NCBI GenBank assembly: GCA_001599815.1 | Contig: BCIA01000004.1 | Location: 4,242,082 to 4,306,081, forward strand | From: Furcasterigmium furcatum | Taxonomy: Eukaryota; Ascomycota; Sordariomycetes; Glomerellales; Plectosphaerellaceae | Direction: 5' to 3' | DNA: 64,000 bases | In this document: positions 1-11,115 of the stretch, piece after piece | Layout: each line of letters opens with the position of its first letter | How positions within the stretch are numbered: the stretch's first letter is position 1 | The notes under the pieces: generated by a model | Database searches by the model: none | What the model was told of the DNA's origin: nothing | The model's input: the letters and a program-made list of their open reading frames with translations, nothing else | Made by a program: the position numbers and the translations under genes

Positions 1-1870
1 CAGCAGCAGCATCTGTGTGCCATGTGTACTTGTAAAAGTAGCTCTTGGGGGACGTTGCCCGAGGGTCAGGTCCCCCCAATCCGAGCCCCCCCTTTCGAGA
101 TGATGGCGGCCCAGCAGGCGGGGCGTGGCAGTGCAAGTCCGGTCCGGTTCGCTGCAGTACGGGCTGCAGTTCCGATCCCAAGGAGGAAGCTCCCGCCTCC
201 CTCGGAGAAGGGAAGAAAACGCGCGCGAGCTCGCCATCGGGTCGGTCTAGGCCCAGCTAGCGAGGAGGATGGGTGCCGGGTGATGGGGAACCGTTGATCG
301 GTCCCTGGCGCTCCTGCAGAACTTGGAGCAATAGGGAGGAGACGAGGACGAGATCCTCGAGCCCCGTCAGCCTGGTGCTCGGTAGTGTGTTGATCGTTCT
401 CCGTCCAGGGCCGGATTCCACGTCAGCCTCCGGACACATTCGTCCTCGGACTCGTAGTGTACAGCAGCAGGAGTCGACCACCATCACACTTACATCCTGC
501 AGGATGATCTCGGAATCAGATGCAGCAGCTCGGAGGAGCCTCGAAAGCTGGGTCGCCCGGCCGAGCACGCGCGGAGGTACCACACTGCCGCCCCCAACCC
601 ATCCCGTTCGTGCAGATTCGGTACCTGCTTCCAAAGGGCCACGTCAAGCCATACGCGGGTTCTGTCGCGTCGCTCGTCCAGATCCAAGGTCTTTTTTGGC
701 ATGTCGGGCCGCCCCAGTCCAGTCCCCCGGTAACCCTCCAAGACATCCATCATTTCGCCAGAGATGTCGTGATACTGGCGAGAGAAGAGGTGCGGGGGAA
801 AGTCGGCGTTGTTGGCTCCGGAGCCGAGTTGCCGTCCATTCTTCGGGAGCGTGACTCGGCGAGACTGAGATGGACTTTGTGAAGCTCAACCGCGAGATCA
901 GTGCTGCTCCAGAAGCAATGGGCGCCGCTAACGATGTCCCTGAGCGGCGCTAGATGGCTTACGGCATGATTGCCAGGCTGGTGCGCATGCCGCTCTCAGC
1001 TTAGTCCGCGCTGCCAGTGCGCTAAAAGTTGACAAGGAGCTCCACTGGGATGGAAGCTGGGGACCCGCCGCTAGCGAGCCTCCACTCTCTAAAGGCCAGA
1101 GGCCACAGCGGAGACTACAGGGCCTGAAGCCTCCGAGTTCAGCGCGCTGTCTGGTGCTCAGTGCTGTCCTGACTTGAACAGGGAAAGCTTGGATCATCCA
1201 ATTCCTCGTGCTTCTTCCCATCTTTCCTCCCTTGGTCCATCAGGCGTTCCGTCCCATCTTCTCTCCTTCATTCCATCTCCGCGTCCCATTTCTGTCTCGG
1301 AGACCTGTCAGCCTCCTCATTTCGACGTCGAACCCGATACCATCCCTTCAGCACGAGTCCTTTTCCGCGGCCGACAGCGTGATCCACGCGTGACGATCGA
1401 CAACCAGACATTCTTAGTCGGCCTTGAAAGAACCTGGTCTTGTCTCTCAGTCTGCCCCGCCGGCCCTCGATCGAGTCCCCTCCCCTGTTCTTCTCCTCCA
1501 TCTCCAAGACCGCGACCCGCCTGCAGAAACGACCGACTCCAACAAGCCCCAAGCCGCCGCCGCCAGCGGCTTGCGCGCTCCCGTCGCCCCTTTGCTGCTC
1601 GCAGCCCCGAAACCTCCTCAGAAAGAAGTCTCCCAGCCATGTATGGCCCGCGACCGCACCGACACCCATCTCCGTCTCTCAGTGTCGCACAGAGCCTGTC
1701 CGGCGCAAAGGCCGTCGCCGCCTCCAACGCCTGGGCGCGCGGTTGACTGCGAATGACTCGGCCCAGCTTGAAGCTCTCGAGTCCACGCGATCCCGCCCAC
1801 GGCGGCCTTATTGCGCAGACGAATTCATTCGCACCTCGGAACTCAATCTGAAGACAGTACCGTCGTCCTC
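1..1870. other. Upstream region of the first regulator gene; no gene seen
   Basis: No open frame here shows a recognisable domain or plausible exon structure; the frames present are short and overlap on both strands, as expected of GC-rich DNA. The last several hundred bases, from about 1200, are rich in pyrimidines (C/T) on the plus strand. That is typical of a long fungal promoter and 5' leader, so most of this is probably regulatory sequence for the Zn2Cys6 gene starting at 1871. Confidence 0.5.
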
Positions 1871-4497
1871 ATGGCAACTCCGTCGGCACCCGTCCCAGAC
1901 ATGAGCGGTGCCGCCATCAGCCCAAACGCTGCTGCAGTCGGTTCGCTGCCACCTCCGATGGGCCCGTCACCCAACGGCACCTACGATACCCCAGGCTCCC
2001 TTCCCTCCTCGCAGCAGATTCAAATCCCCTCCTCTGCCCACGCCGCAGGGGGCCTTCTTCCCTCTGCTTCGCGCAGTGTCAAACGACCTAGGCCGGTCAA
2101 GTCATGCACCGAGTGTCGCAAGCGGAAGCTCAAGTGCGACAGGAACCTCCCGTGTGCACAATGTCAAAAGTCGCATCGCAACTGCAAATACGCTGCCGAC
2201 CATGACTCGTCGGCTCTTTCTGACGTCTCGGACACGGAGGCTGGCGATGTGCAGCGACCCCCGAAGCGTAACTGCCTCGCGACAGGACCTGGCTCAACAG
2301 GCGGTGCCATACATCTCGGTCCCCCGTTCTCGTCAGCTCGTCACGGCGACGCCAATGGCGCGTCCCCTCTCGAGGCGCTGGCGTCCAGAGTAGACCGTTT
2401 GGAGCACTTTGTCCTCGCTAAGAGCCCATATGCGGACCTGGGAGGGCCACTCCGTCTTCAGCTCCACCCAGAGATGATCAGGGGCCTGACGGTCAAAGCT
2501 GGCGGTGAGAGGACACGATTTTTTGGGCAGGGCAGCGTGAGAGTCCTCATCAACCTGGTAGGTCTCATTGTTCTTGACGCGAAGCTCGTGGCATGTGATT
2601 TGTGACTTGTGACTGATCTTGCGCCAGTTTGACGAGGCCAAGGAGTTCCTCTCCCATTACTCAACAACAGACGATTTCAGGGACATCATGACTACACTCT
2701 CGCGGCTCCACAAATCAATCTTAGAAGACTACAAGCGGCTCTTGACACCGATGCCAGTCTATGTCACCTCGGCAACTCCAGTACAGAACCGAATGAAGCA
2801 CATCTTGACGAAGCTCCCCGGCCGGGAGGTCTGCGACAGGTTACTTGGATCTTACATATCAACGACGGAAGCGATCTACCGATTTATCCACAAACCGACC
2901 TTCATGAGCCAGTACGAACTTTATTGGGAGGGGACCATGCACAGCGATGCCTTCCTGTGCCAGTTTCTGTTGATCATGGCCGTTGGCTCGCGCTTCGTGA
3001 CGGAGTCCAAGGGTCTCGACCCCAATGTCGTGGACGGAGTTCATATTCCGACAGCATGTGAACTCGTGCGATCGTGGCTGTACAGCCTCAAGGGCAAGCA
3101 GCTGGTCGATTTCGCGACTCTGCAGACGGAAGCGCTTCTCTTGCATACACAGCGGATGATTGCTGCCAACTCACAGGAGCTGTGGACACATACGGGCGCC
3201 CTTGTGCGGACAGCCATGACTATGGGCCTGCACCGCGACCCGTCCGAATTCGAGCACCAGATTCCCGTCTTTGCCGGCGAACTCCGGAGGAGACTGTGGT
3301 TCACGATACTAGAAATCGACCTTCACGTGTCGTTGGTGTGCAACCTGCGATGCTCGGTCGAAGAGGAGGACTTCACATGCAAGCTGCCGCGAAACGTCGA
3401 CGACGTGGAGCTTACGCCGTCCATGCTGGAGCTGCCCATGAGTAAGCCTATCGACCACCCAACCGACAACCAGATCCAGAGCTATGCTGCGAGGACGCTG
3501 GGCACCCGACTCAAGATCATCCACCTGGTGAGCCGTATCGACTCGCTGCGGGACTACAGTGGGATCCTCGAGCTGGGCGCGAAGATGGAGCGGTTCTCGG
3601 AGGATGTGTACCTGTTGTACCCGCGAGACAGCTCCCTGGGCGAGCCGGAGTGGACCAATCAGTGGCGAAGCCGGGTGATTCTCGACATGCACGTACGACG
3701 ACCGCTACTGGCGCTGTACCGACCATTTGCGCTGGGAGCTTCCAACCCACCGGTGCAGATCACGCAGGCATATCTGAGGTCATCGCTTGTGATCCTCGGG
3801 TATCTGGACGAGGTGGACCCGCGGGTGCAGCATTACCACAACGTCAGCGACATGTACCACCAGGTTCTCAAGAAGGACATGCTGCAGGCGTCACTCAGCC
3901 TCTGCTACTACATCAAGAGCGGGATCCAGGGGAGCATGAATGGATCAGGGCAAGGGGGCGGTCTCAACGCCATGGCCCTGTCGCCCAGCTCCTTCGACGA
4001 CTCCGGGCCGTACAAGCCGGAGGCGCCGGCACTCTTCTCGCCTTCTCGGCTGATCAAGGTGGTGGAGAAGTCGATGGCACTTCTGATGCGCAACGTGGGC
4101 GGCAGCGATGTTAAGGATCTGATCGCGCTGTCGGTCGTCTTCGCATCAGTGCAGACCACGAACATGGACCAGCGGCTGCAGGAGACGAAACGCATGCTCT
4201 CGATACTCCGAGACACGTGTCTCGCGGCGACCAAGACGAATCCCGACAAGATCATGCTGCCAACGGGGTCGCGGCCGGGAGAGGGGATGGACCCGTACAT
4301 GCAGGGCAGGCCACACTACATGATGCACCCGGGCACCTCTGGACCGCAGCAAACGGCTGTAAGTGACAATAGCGGGGGCTGGAAGCTCTGGAGCGGCTGG
4401 GACCTGACTGATGAGTGGAATTCAGGCGGCAGATGAAGGAGAGGCGTTCTGGGACACCGGATTCTGGGACGGGATGGGCTCTCCGGGGCCTACGTGA
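1871..4497 (+). CDS. Zn2Cys6 transcription factor with fungal_trans domain
   Basis: Predicted nuclear DNA-binding regulator. Exons 1871-2557, 2628-4358 and 4426-4497 give 829 residues. The binuclear zinc cluster lies at C79, C82, C89, C95, C98 and C105 (core CTECRKRKLKC), after a Pro/Ser/Ala-rich N-terminus and a basic KRPRPVK patch. A middle homology region of the PF04082 type covers roughly residues 290-560 and includes the hallmark GALVRTAMTMGLHRDP. The start ATG is the first in frame that leaves the zinc cluster near the N-terminus. Intron 1 begins GTAGGT and ends GCGCCAG. Intron 2 (4359-4425) has a GTAAGT donor, a CTGAC branch and a TTCAG acceptor; splicing it gives an acidic, aromatic tail (EAFWDTGFWDG). 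If it is retained the frame stays open to 4436 with a different tail. The target genes are unknown and nothing nearby suggests a cluster regulator. Confidence 0.88.
4359..4425 (+). other. Terminal intron, alternative C-terminus if retained
   Basis: This 67-nt intron starts GTAAGT and ends TTCAG. Its length is not a multiple of three. Retention adds 25 codons with four tryptophans before TGA at 4434-4436; splicing adds 23 codons rich in Asp, Glu, Phe and Trp. Both tails are plausible activation-type ends, so retention could make an alternative protein. Confidence 0.6.
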
Positions 4498-5605
4498 GCA
4501 AATGAGCGTGTTGACGTGAGGCGGCATTTCTGGCTGCCGAATATTGTACGTGTACAGGATTTTGTCATTTCTGAGCTGGCCGGGCGTACAGGCATGGGAA
4601 CGGGGTGTAAAAAGGAGGCAGAATTGCCGGGGTTGAGCCGCGGGATGAGGGTCTTCCCACGTGTTTCTATTATGTGTATAGAGAGATCAATCAAGAGGAA
4701 CAGAGCAAATACAGGCAGGCATACGATACGGAGAACGACGTGCCGGGAGCGACGTGATGTATGCGGCTGAGAGGCCCCTGGGAGATCTGGTGGTTTGGAG
4801 CCGAATCTCAGTCGTCGGAGGGTTGGATGGGCCGACGGAGCCAACCAACCAACCCGGCGATGACATCGCGTGGCTGACTTGATCGCCGAGTTTACCAAGG
4901 ACGAGATGGATGCCACAAACGGCAGTCGGTCCCTGGGATGGGGACGGCTTGGGGTGGGTTTTGAGGTTTGGGGAATCGGGAGTTGACCCACATATTACCT
5001 CGGTATTCTGCGACAAGGCCTCCGTATTGGTCAAACAGTCCGCACCCGTAGCCCGATACGGCATCGCCTCAGACGGTTCTCCAACCTCCACTCCCACAGC
5101 GGCGGGAGTGGCAAGCAGTTGGCAGGGAAGTTGCGCCTAACACCTGCTGCCTCGGCTCCCCGCATCAGAGGTCGACCTTTCCGTGGGGAAATAGAGCCGG
5201 GGCAAAGACCAGACCTCCTCTTCAGTGTGGATTCGTCGCATTGTTCCTGGAGAAGCACATCCATCCTGCCGTCAACCTCGTCTTGTTTTCTGCCGTGGAA
5301 TCCCCAGCGCTCGACTGACTACTTACTGCCGCTGCACGCACGCACCTGTGACGCTCCGACAACCGAGGGCCGCGTATTAATAGTCGTATACTCCCCGGCT
5401 CCGACCTGGCCATCCACCCTTGGGGCAATACGTCTTGACTACACTCACCTCGACCTCTTGCGTTAATCGACATCCTAGGATTTTTCACTCGTCGTTCCCA
5501 GCAACTCCTAGAAAGGCCGTCTCTCTCATCTCGGCGGACGCTATCCTGTAGTCTCCAGGCTGTTTGCTCTCCTCACACTCCCAGTATCTACAGTCAAACG
5601 CCACC
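4498..5605. other. Intergenic, 3' flank of regulator and promoter of thiolase
   Basis: No coding feature is seen. The last 350 bases are C/T-rich and lead into a strong start context (CCACCATGG) for the thiolase, so this half is likely promoter and leader. Confidence 0.5.
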
Positions 5606-7052
5606 ATGGCTCCCAAGGCTAAGTCACCATGCTACGTCCTCGGCGTTGGCATGACCAAGTTCATCAAGCCCCGCGGCAAGGTCGACTACACCGAGCTCGG
5701 CTTCGAGGCAGGCGTCAAGGCTCTTCTCGATGCCCAGATCAACTACGACGATGTCGACCAGGGCGTTGCCTGCTATTGCTACGGTGATAGCACGTGCGGT
5801 CAGCGTGTCTTCTACCAGTTCGGCATGACCAAGATCCCTGTCTACAACGTCAACAACAACTGCTCTACCGGTTCGACCGGCCTCGCCATGGGCCGCCAGT
5901 TCATCAGCTCCGGCGCCGCAGACTGCGTCTTGGTTGTCGGCTTCGAGAAGATGATGAGGGGCAGTCTCCAGAGCTTCTTCAACGACCGCGAGAACCCCAC
6001 GGGAACCACCATCAGCATGATGGCCGAGACCCGCGGCTTCACCAACGCCCCTGGCGCTGCTCAGATGTTCGGCAATGCCGGCCGAGAGTACATGGAGAAG
6101 TATGTCTGACCATCTTGTCGCGCCAGGCACCCCTGTGTACTCATTTCGATGATACTAATAACCTCCCAGGTACGGTGCCAAGGCTGAAGACTTCGCTGAG
6201 ATCGCCCGTGTGAACCACGAGCACTCTACCCGCAACCCCTACTCCCAGTTCCAGGACGTCTACACCCTGGATCAGATCATGAAGGCCACCGAGATCCACG
6301 CGCCCCTGACCAAGCTTCAGTGCTGCCCTACCTCCGACGGTGGCGCCGCCGCCGTTCTCGTCTCCCAAGAGTTCCTCGACGCCCGCCCTCACCTCAAGGA
6401 TCAGGCCATTCTCATCGCCGGCCAGTGCATCGCCACCGATGCCCCCTCTCTGTTCAGCCGCAGCGCCATTGACCTGATGGGCTTCGAGATGACCAAGCAC
6501 GCGATGCAGGTTGCCACCGAGGAGGCTGGCATCACGCCTCGTGATGCCCGCGTCGTGGAGCTCCATGACTGCTTTAGTGCCAACGAGATGATCACTCTGG
6601 ACTCATTGGGTCTCTCTGACCCCGGCAAGGCCCACGAGCTTGTCCGTCGAGGCGACCTCACATATGGCGGAAAGTACGTCGTCAACCCCTCGGGTGGCCT
6701 CATCTCCAAGGGCCACCCTCTCGGTGCCACCGGCATCGCCCAGTGTGCCGAGCTCGTCTGGCACCTGCGCGGCTGGGCCAACAACAGGGCTGTCGAAGAC
6801 ACCAAGTACGCCCTTCAGCACAACCTCGGCCTGGGCGGCGCTGTTGTCGTTACCGTATATGCCCGCCCCGATGGCAAGGCGGCGCCGAAGCTCGACTCGG
6901 CCACGATCGGGAAAATCAACAAGCTCGGTTACAACCCGGCCGTCGAGGCCAAGGGGTTCACAACGGAGCAGGCCACGTCTGTACGGAGTCGCAAGTACGC
7001 CAGCGCATGGGCGCTGCAAGATACAGAGGAGAAGGTGGTGGCGAGGTTCTAG
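5606..7052 (+). CDS. SCP2/SCPx-type acetyl-CoA acyltransferase (thiolase)
   Basis: Thiolase-superfamily enzyme expected to cleave 3-oxoacyl-CoA, probably in peroxisomal beta-oxidation or sterol side-chain metabolism. Exons 5606-6099 and 6170-7052 give 458 residues. The nucleophilic cysteine is C86 in NNNCSTGSTG. The second active-site region is HDCFSANEM, and the family's HPLGATG motif lies near residue 347, followed by GLGGAVVVTVY. The SCP2 lipid-transfer domain of animal SCPx is absent, so this is the thiolase-only form. The intron carries TACTAATAAC as branch and CCCAG as acceptor. The start context CCACCATGG is optimal. The last residues, ARF, only resemble a PTS1 peroxisomal signal ending in Leu or Met, so peroxisomal import is inferred. 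The gene is convergent with a short-chain reductase 111 bp away, which may also act on acyl chains. Confidence 0.9.
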
Positions 7053-7163
7053 GCAGATGTAGCATATTGCAGCCATGTATAATTCCAGGATGATGACGTC
7101 AAAAATTGGACATATTTCAGCAAAACAACGTTCATCTACTTAAACTGACGACGCTCCGCTGCC

Positions 7164-8023
7164 CTACTTGAGCCCGCCGCTCAGCAATATGCTCTGCGCG
7201 GTCATGTACCCGGTCTTGCACAGCATGATGACCACGTTGGCCGCCTCCTGGGGGGTCCCCAGCCTGCCGACGGGGATGTTCTTGACGTCGCCGGCAGTCC
7301 CCTCGACGCGCTTCTCGTTGGGGATCATGCCCGTCTCGCCGATCATGGCGGGAGCCACGTCGTTGAAGGTGACGCCGTCGGCGGCGTGCTTGTAGGCGAG
7401 GTTCTTCATGAGGCCGGTCAGGCCGGCCTTGGAGGCGGCGTAGTGGCAGCCGTTGATGCCGCCGCCGATGGCGGAGATGGAGGAGACGAAGACGACGCGG
7501 CCCCATTTCTGGTCGGTCATGTGGGGGACGACCCATTTGCAGAGCTGGAAGGCGGCGCGGAGGTTGACGTTGATGGTGTGGTCGAACTCCTCGAGGGAGA
7601 TGTTGGCGAGGTAGGGGTTAGACTTCTTGTTGAGGCCCGCGGTGCCTGCGTTGGAGACGAGGATGTCCGGGGCGGACTGGGCGTGGGATTCCTGGAAGGA
7701 GGTGATCAGGGCGGGGAGGTCTGTGGCAGTGGTGAGGTCCAGCTTGTGGAGGGAGATGCGCCTTTCCGGGGAGGGGTCGAGATCGCGGAGGGAGGAGGCG
7801 AGGGCTGCGAGACCGGATTCGTTGGAGGCGTAGGTCAGGGCGAGGTGGGCGCCATGGGACCAGAGCTCGCGGGCTACGGTGGCGCCGATGCTGTGGGGAG
7901 TGATGAGTATGGGATAAGGCTCAGGGGTGAGAGTCAGGGGGAGGGCATAGCATACCCGGATGAAGCGCCGGTGATGAGGGCAACGCGGCCGCTGATTTCA
8001 TTGTCTGCGGGTCGAGAGGGCAT
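7164..8023 (-). CDS. Short-chain dehydrogenase/reductase, FabG-like
   Basis: NAD(P)-dependent oxidoreductase resembling 3-oxoacyl-[ACP] reductases; the real substrate is not readable from sequence. Exons 7956-8023 and 7164-7890 give 264 residues, normal for classical SDRs. The cofactor loop is TGASSGIG near the N-terminus; the intron falls inside it and has a GTATG donor and a CACAG acceptor. NAG follows at mid-protein. The catalytic set is Ser near 160 (VSSIS), Tyr173 and Lys177 (YAASK). The C-terminus (TAQSILLSGGLK) is the usual SDR end. No signal peptide or peroxisomal tripeptide is visible. It is convergent with the thiolase and upstream of dispersed repeat copy A. Confidence 0.9.
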
Positions 8024-8926
8024 GGTCACTATATTGTCTAAAAGGTCGAAGTTTGAGAAATGAGAAAAAGAACTTTAGGAGCGAGTGAGGGTGAAGACAT
8101 GAGGCATGGTGATGCTCCGGTTTAAGACGGGACAGCTGCCAGTGTTGCGGGGTGAACAAGACCCGAGGTCGGCGGATTCGCCGATGGGGCCCGCCGGGCG
8201 AGAGTCGTCATCCCGCCGGGTATGGGCCGGTACTGATGAGGCGTGGCCGGACTGTCCATTGGTGACGAATTCTTATAAGATGGTTTAGATGGACGGGAGG
8301 AATATACTGGGATATATCGACATGCAATCACGACGTCCTCGGAGGCGCGAGGGTCCACAGAGTATATGGCCGGCCCAGCTATGTTGTAGTCCAGATACAT
8401 TGCCCTTGAATTCTCTCAAATTGAGCAAGAGGCAGTCTCGATTTCTTTAAATCAAGACAGAGGATATCTCGATTTCTTGAGCTTGAGAGATCCGTCATCC
8501 CAATGTTTTATCGCTCGATCTGAAGTCTGCTAATCGATATGGCCGTTCCCAGGGCTGCCATCCTGTCTGTCGCGTTCTTCAGAGGCAATTCCATCGTCAG
8601 TGCTGCTGTTCCCCAGCTGGCCAAGGCTCTAAACCCTTCCAGGACGGACGCTAGAATGGCTGGAGAGCTCCAGCTCGTTGCCGATCCCTGACCCCTGCAA
8701 CCACCACCAATTGACCCAAGCTCCAACTTCTTTGCCCTCTGTCGCATCGGAATTCCGCACCCAAACAGCTTTCTCCCCTCAACAACGACCACCACCCCAG
8801 CGTTGACGAGGCTCGCCATGCTGCGAGTAGCAACAGCTGCTCTCCTCGCCAGCTGACACTGACATCAGACGAATTGAAGACCCGAGTCGATCACGGAGCG
8901 CTCGCTCCCCTAAACCGCAAGACACA
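8024..8926. other. Intergenic region with repeat copy A
   Basis: Holds the promoter of the reductase (left end), the dispersed repeat copy A (about 8391-8570) and a C/T/A-rich leader running into the BTB gene. A 50-codon open frame starts at the ATG at 8539 inside the repeat. Its first codons match a short frame in repeat copy B, but I do not call it a gene. Confidence 0.5.
8391..8570. repeat. Dispersed repeat, copy A
   Basis: AT-richer than its surroundings and alignable by eye to segments at about 49980-50160 (copy B) and 63627-63830 (copy C). It contains two tandem units of 31 bp (8429-8459 and 8460-8490) matching GAGGCNRTCTCGATTTCTT, each followed by a small CAAG/CTTG inverted repeat. 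A shared right end follows: GATCTGAAGTCTGCT, then ATGGCCGTT. Differences from copies B and C are mostly transitions. Confidence 0.75.
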
Positions 8927-10452
8927 ATGACGAACAACGACATATTCGGCGCCAACAACTCGGCGACACCGACCAACTTCGACGTTGCTCCGGTCACTCG
9001 TGAGCCTGGCCCCGAAACCGAAGTCGGAAAGATTCCCCTGATCTTGCCGCACGAGCGCGTCTTCCCCATCCAGATCGGCTCCGAGCTGTTCAAGCTGTCC
9101 GGCGCATCCATCTCGTCCGACGCGCCGTCGTATTTCTCGCAGTACTTCTGCTGCCAGGTGCGAACAGCCCACGACAAGGGCGAGGACCTCTCGACCGCCA
9201 TCCGAACCCTCTATATAGATCGCGATCCCGGCACGTTCAGCGACATCTCCCTCCATCTCCAGGGATACCACATAAAGCCGCGCGACGGGACGCACTTTGT
9301 GCGCCTGTTCGCGGACGCCCAGTTCTACAGCCGTTCGTTGCCCCCGAGACAAGCGAACACCACACAGCAGGACTAACAAAGGCACAAACAGTACCGAAGC
9401 TCATCTCCCAGCTCTACGAGGAGTCCATCTTCATCTCCATCGGCCACCGCGAGTTCCAGATCCCCCGCGACATCTTCACAGACCCCGGCAACACGCCCAA
9501 CTTCTTCTCCCTCGGCTTCGCCATCTTCTTCTCCAACCCCGAGGACCTCTTCCCCGGCCTCGACCGCGAGGGCCTCATCCGGCCCCCTTCCATACTCCCG
9601 CCAACGGTCCCGAACCGCTCCGCCGACATCTTCGCCGAGCTCATCCACTTCCTCCGCGGCTACCCCGTCACGATCCGCAGCGAGACGCACCGCCAGGAGC
9701 TCCTCCGCGACTGCCGCTACTTCAACTTCAAGGGCCTCGAGCAGAAGATCATCCCCCACCACATCAGCCACAACCAGTACCGCCAGCGCGACGAGATCGC
9801 CCTCCGCCTCGAGGACATCCTCAAGAGCGGCATCAGCGTCGCCCTCGAGACCTCGCCCCCCGAGCCGCCCGCCGGATGGGTCAGCTACGCCCGCCCCTAC
9901 GTCGACGACCGCCCCGCCGAGCTCGTCCTCGAGATCGGCGGCGAGAGCACCCGCATACACCTCCCCGCGGCCGAGCAGGGCGGGTTCCCGAGGGCCGAGT
10001 TCTTCCGCAACACGCGCGCCAGGGTCGCGAGGCTGTTCGAGGTCGTGGCGACGAAGCTCAACCTCCCGCACACAACGCAGCCGCTCGGCCTGCTCATGGC
10101 CGCCGGCGGGGCGGGGAGCCAGCCGCCCACGCCGGGGCACACGCCGCTGAGCGAGGACCTGGTGCGGGTCGTGATCGACAAGGATGCGCATGTCGTGCTG
10201 GACGGGAAGCCGTACGTGATGCCCGATGCAGACGGGGGCGAGGGTGAGGCGGAGCCGTCCAGGAAGAGGCGGCGCGTCGAGGGCTCAGGGGCTGAGGAGT
10301 GGGTGGTCAGGACAGGGCAGTGGAGGTTGCGGATTCGGGGGTCAACGGGCGGGAAGAGCTCGGTGGAGTGTGTGCTCGTGGCCGTGAGGCTGGATGCGTA
10401 CAGCTCGGAGAGCGCGAGAAACGCCTCGAGGGGGTTTCTGGGAGGGAATTGA
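8927..10452 (+). CDS. KCTD-type BTB/POZ protein, Whi2-like
   Basis: Probable stress or growth-signalling adaptor; yeast Whi2, of similar length, carries a BTB fold of this tetramerisation type and works with Psr phosphatases. Exons 8927-9332 and 9392-10452 give 488 residues. A first BTB-like unit (about residues 45-140) ends HFVRLFADAQFYSLPKLISQLYE across the splice in several short blocks. A second unit follows directly (IFISIGHREFQIPRDIF, then LIHFLRGYP). The intron has a weak donor GTTCGT but a good branch (ACTAAC) and acceptor (AAACAG), and only this joint restores FYSLPKL. The C-terminal part holds a nuclear-signal-like RKRRRVE stretch. The assignment to Whi2 rests on length and general layout, so the BTB call is firmer than the name. 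Confidence 0.82.
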
Positions 10453-11115
10453 CGGGCATTGGGACGGGAGCAAGGAGTCTGGAGTCTGGAGTCGGTGAAT
10501 GGGAAAGCCGAATTGTTAGTCCGATATGTTGGATTTGCCTCATCTACGCATCCAATACACCCAGAGAGGTGTTCGCCTCGGTCTTTCCGCTGTATCTGCT
10601 GTTCATATCCAAGTCACCGGTCCGAGGCCTCAGGGCCTGGCGCTGCGGCGTTAGCCAGCCCCTTTTCTTTCTCCGCGACCAGCTCGTCATGACCTGACTC
10701 AACGACGCACATCACGCAGTCTTCAACATGATCATCTAACCGATTCTTCAATTCAATTACATGGGCCCCTTTCGACCCCTCGTCAACATCCCGTCATCCC
10801 TCGCATATACATATTGGTAAAGAAACCGTAAACAAGGTATCGGGGAAAAGCCAGCAAAGAATAAAAAAAAACAGTAACGTGACTCGCTTGCATGCTCATG
10901 CGACGCCATGCAACCCAATGTTTCCGTCGTCCAGAACGCCGTAGCAATGCAACGCAAGCCGTGAGAAGTCTAATCATCACATCGTGTGGCGTCAAAGACA
11001 CCAGCTCCATCATGGCCCAAACGGGCATCCTGACCTCCGACACCCCTTCCCCTTAGATGAGCCTGCGGGGTGCTTCGAGGTGCGCTCAACGTAGTGGCAT
11101 GGACGGAGACGAGCC
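10453..11115. other. Convergent intergenic region, no gene seen
   Basis: Lies between two convergent genes and should carry both 3' ends. A poly-A run at about 10863-10871 is the only simple feature seen. Confidence 0.5.

Noticed and set aside
7094..7101. Perfect CRE palindrome TGACGTCA
   Set aside because: It lies between the 3' ends of two convergent genes, where a promoter element is unlikely; an 8-mer can occur by chance.
7386..8063. Open frame of 225 codons on the plus strand
   Set aside because: Antisense of the short-chain reductase; Gly/Val/Glu-rich without a domain.
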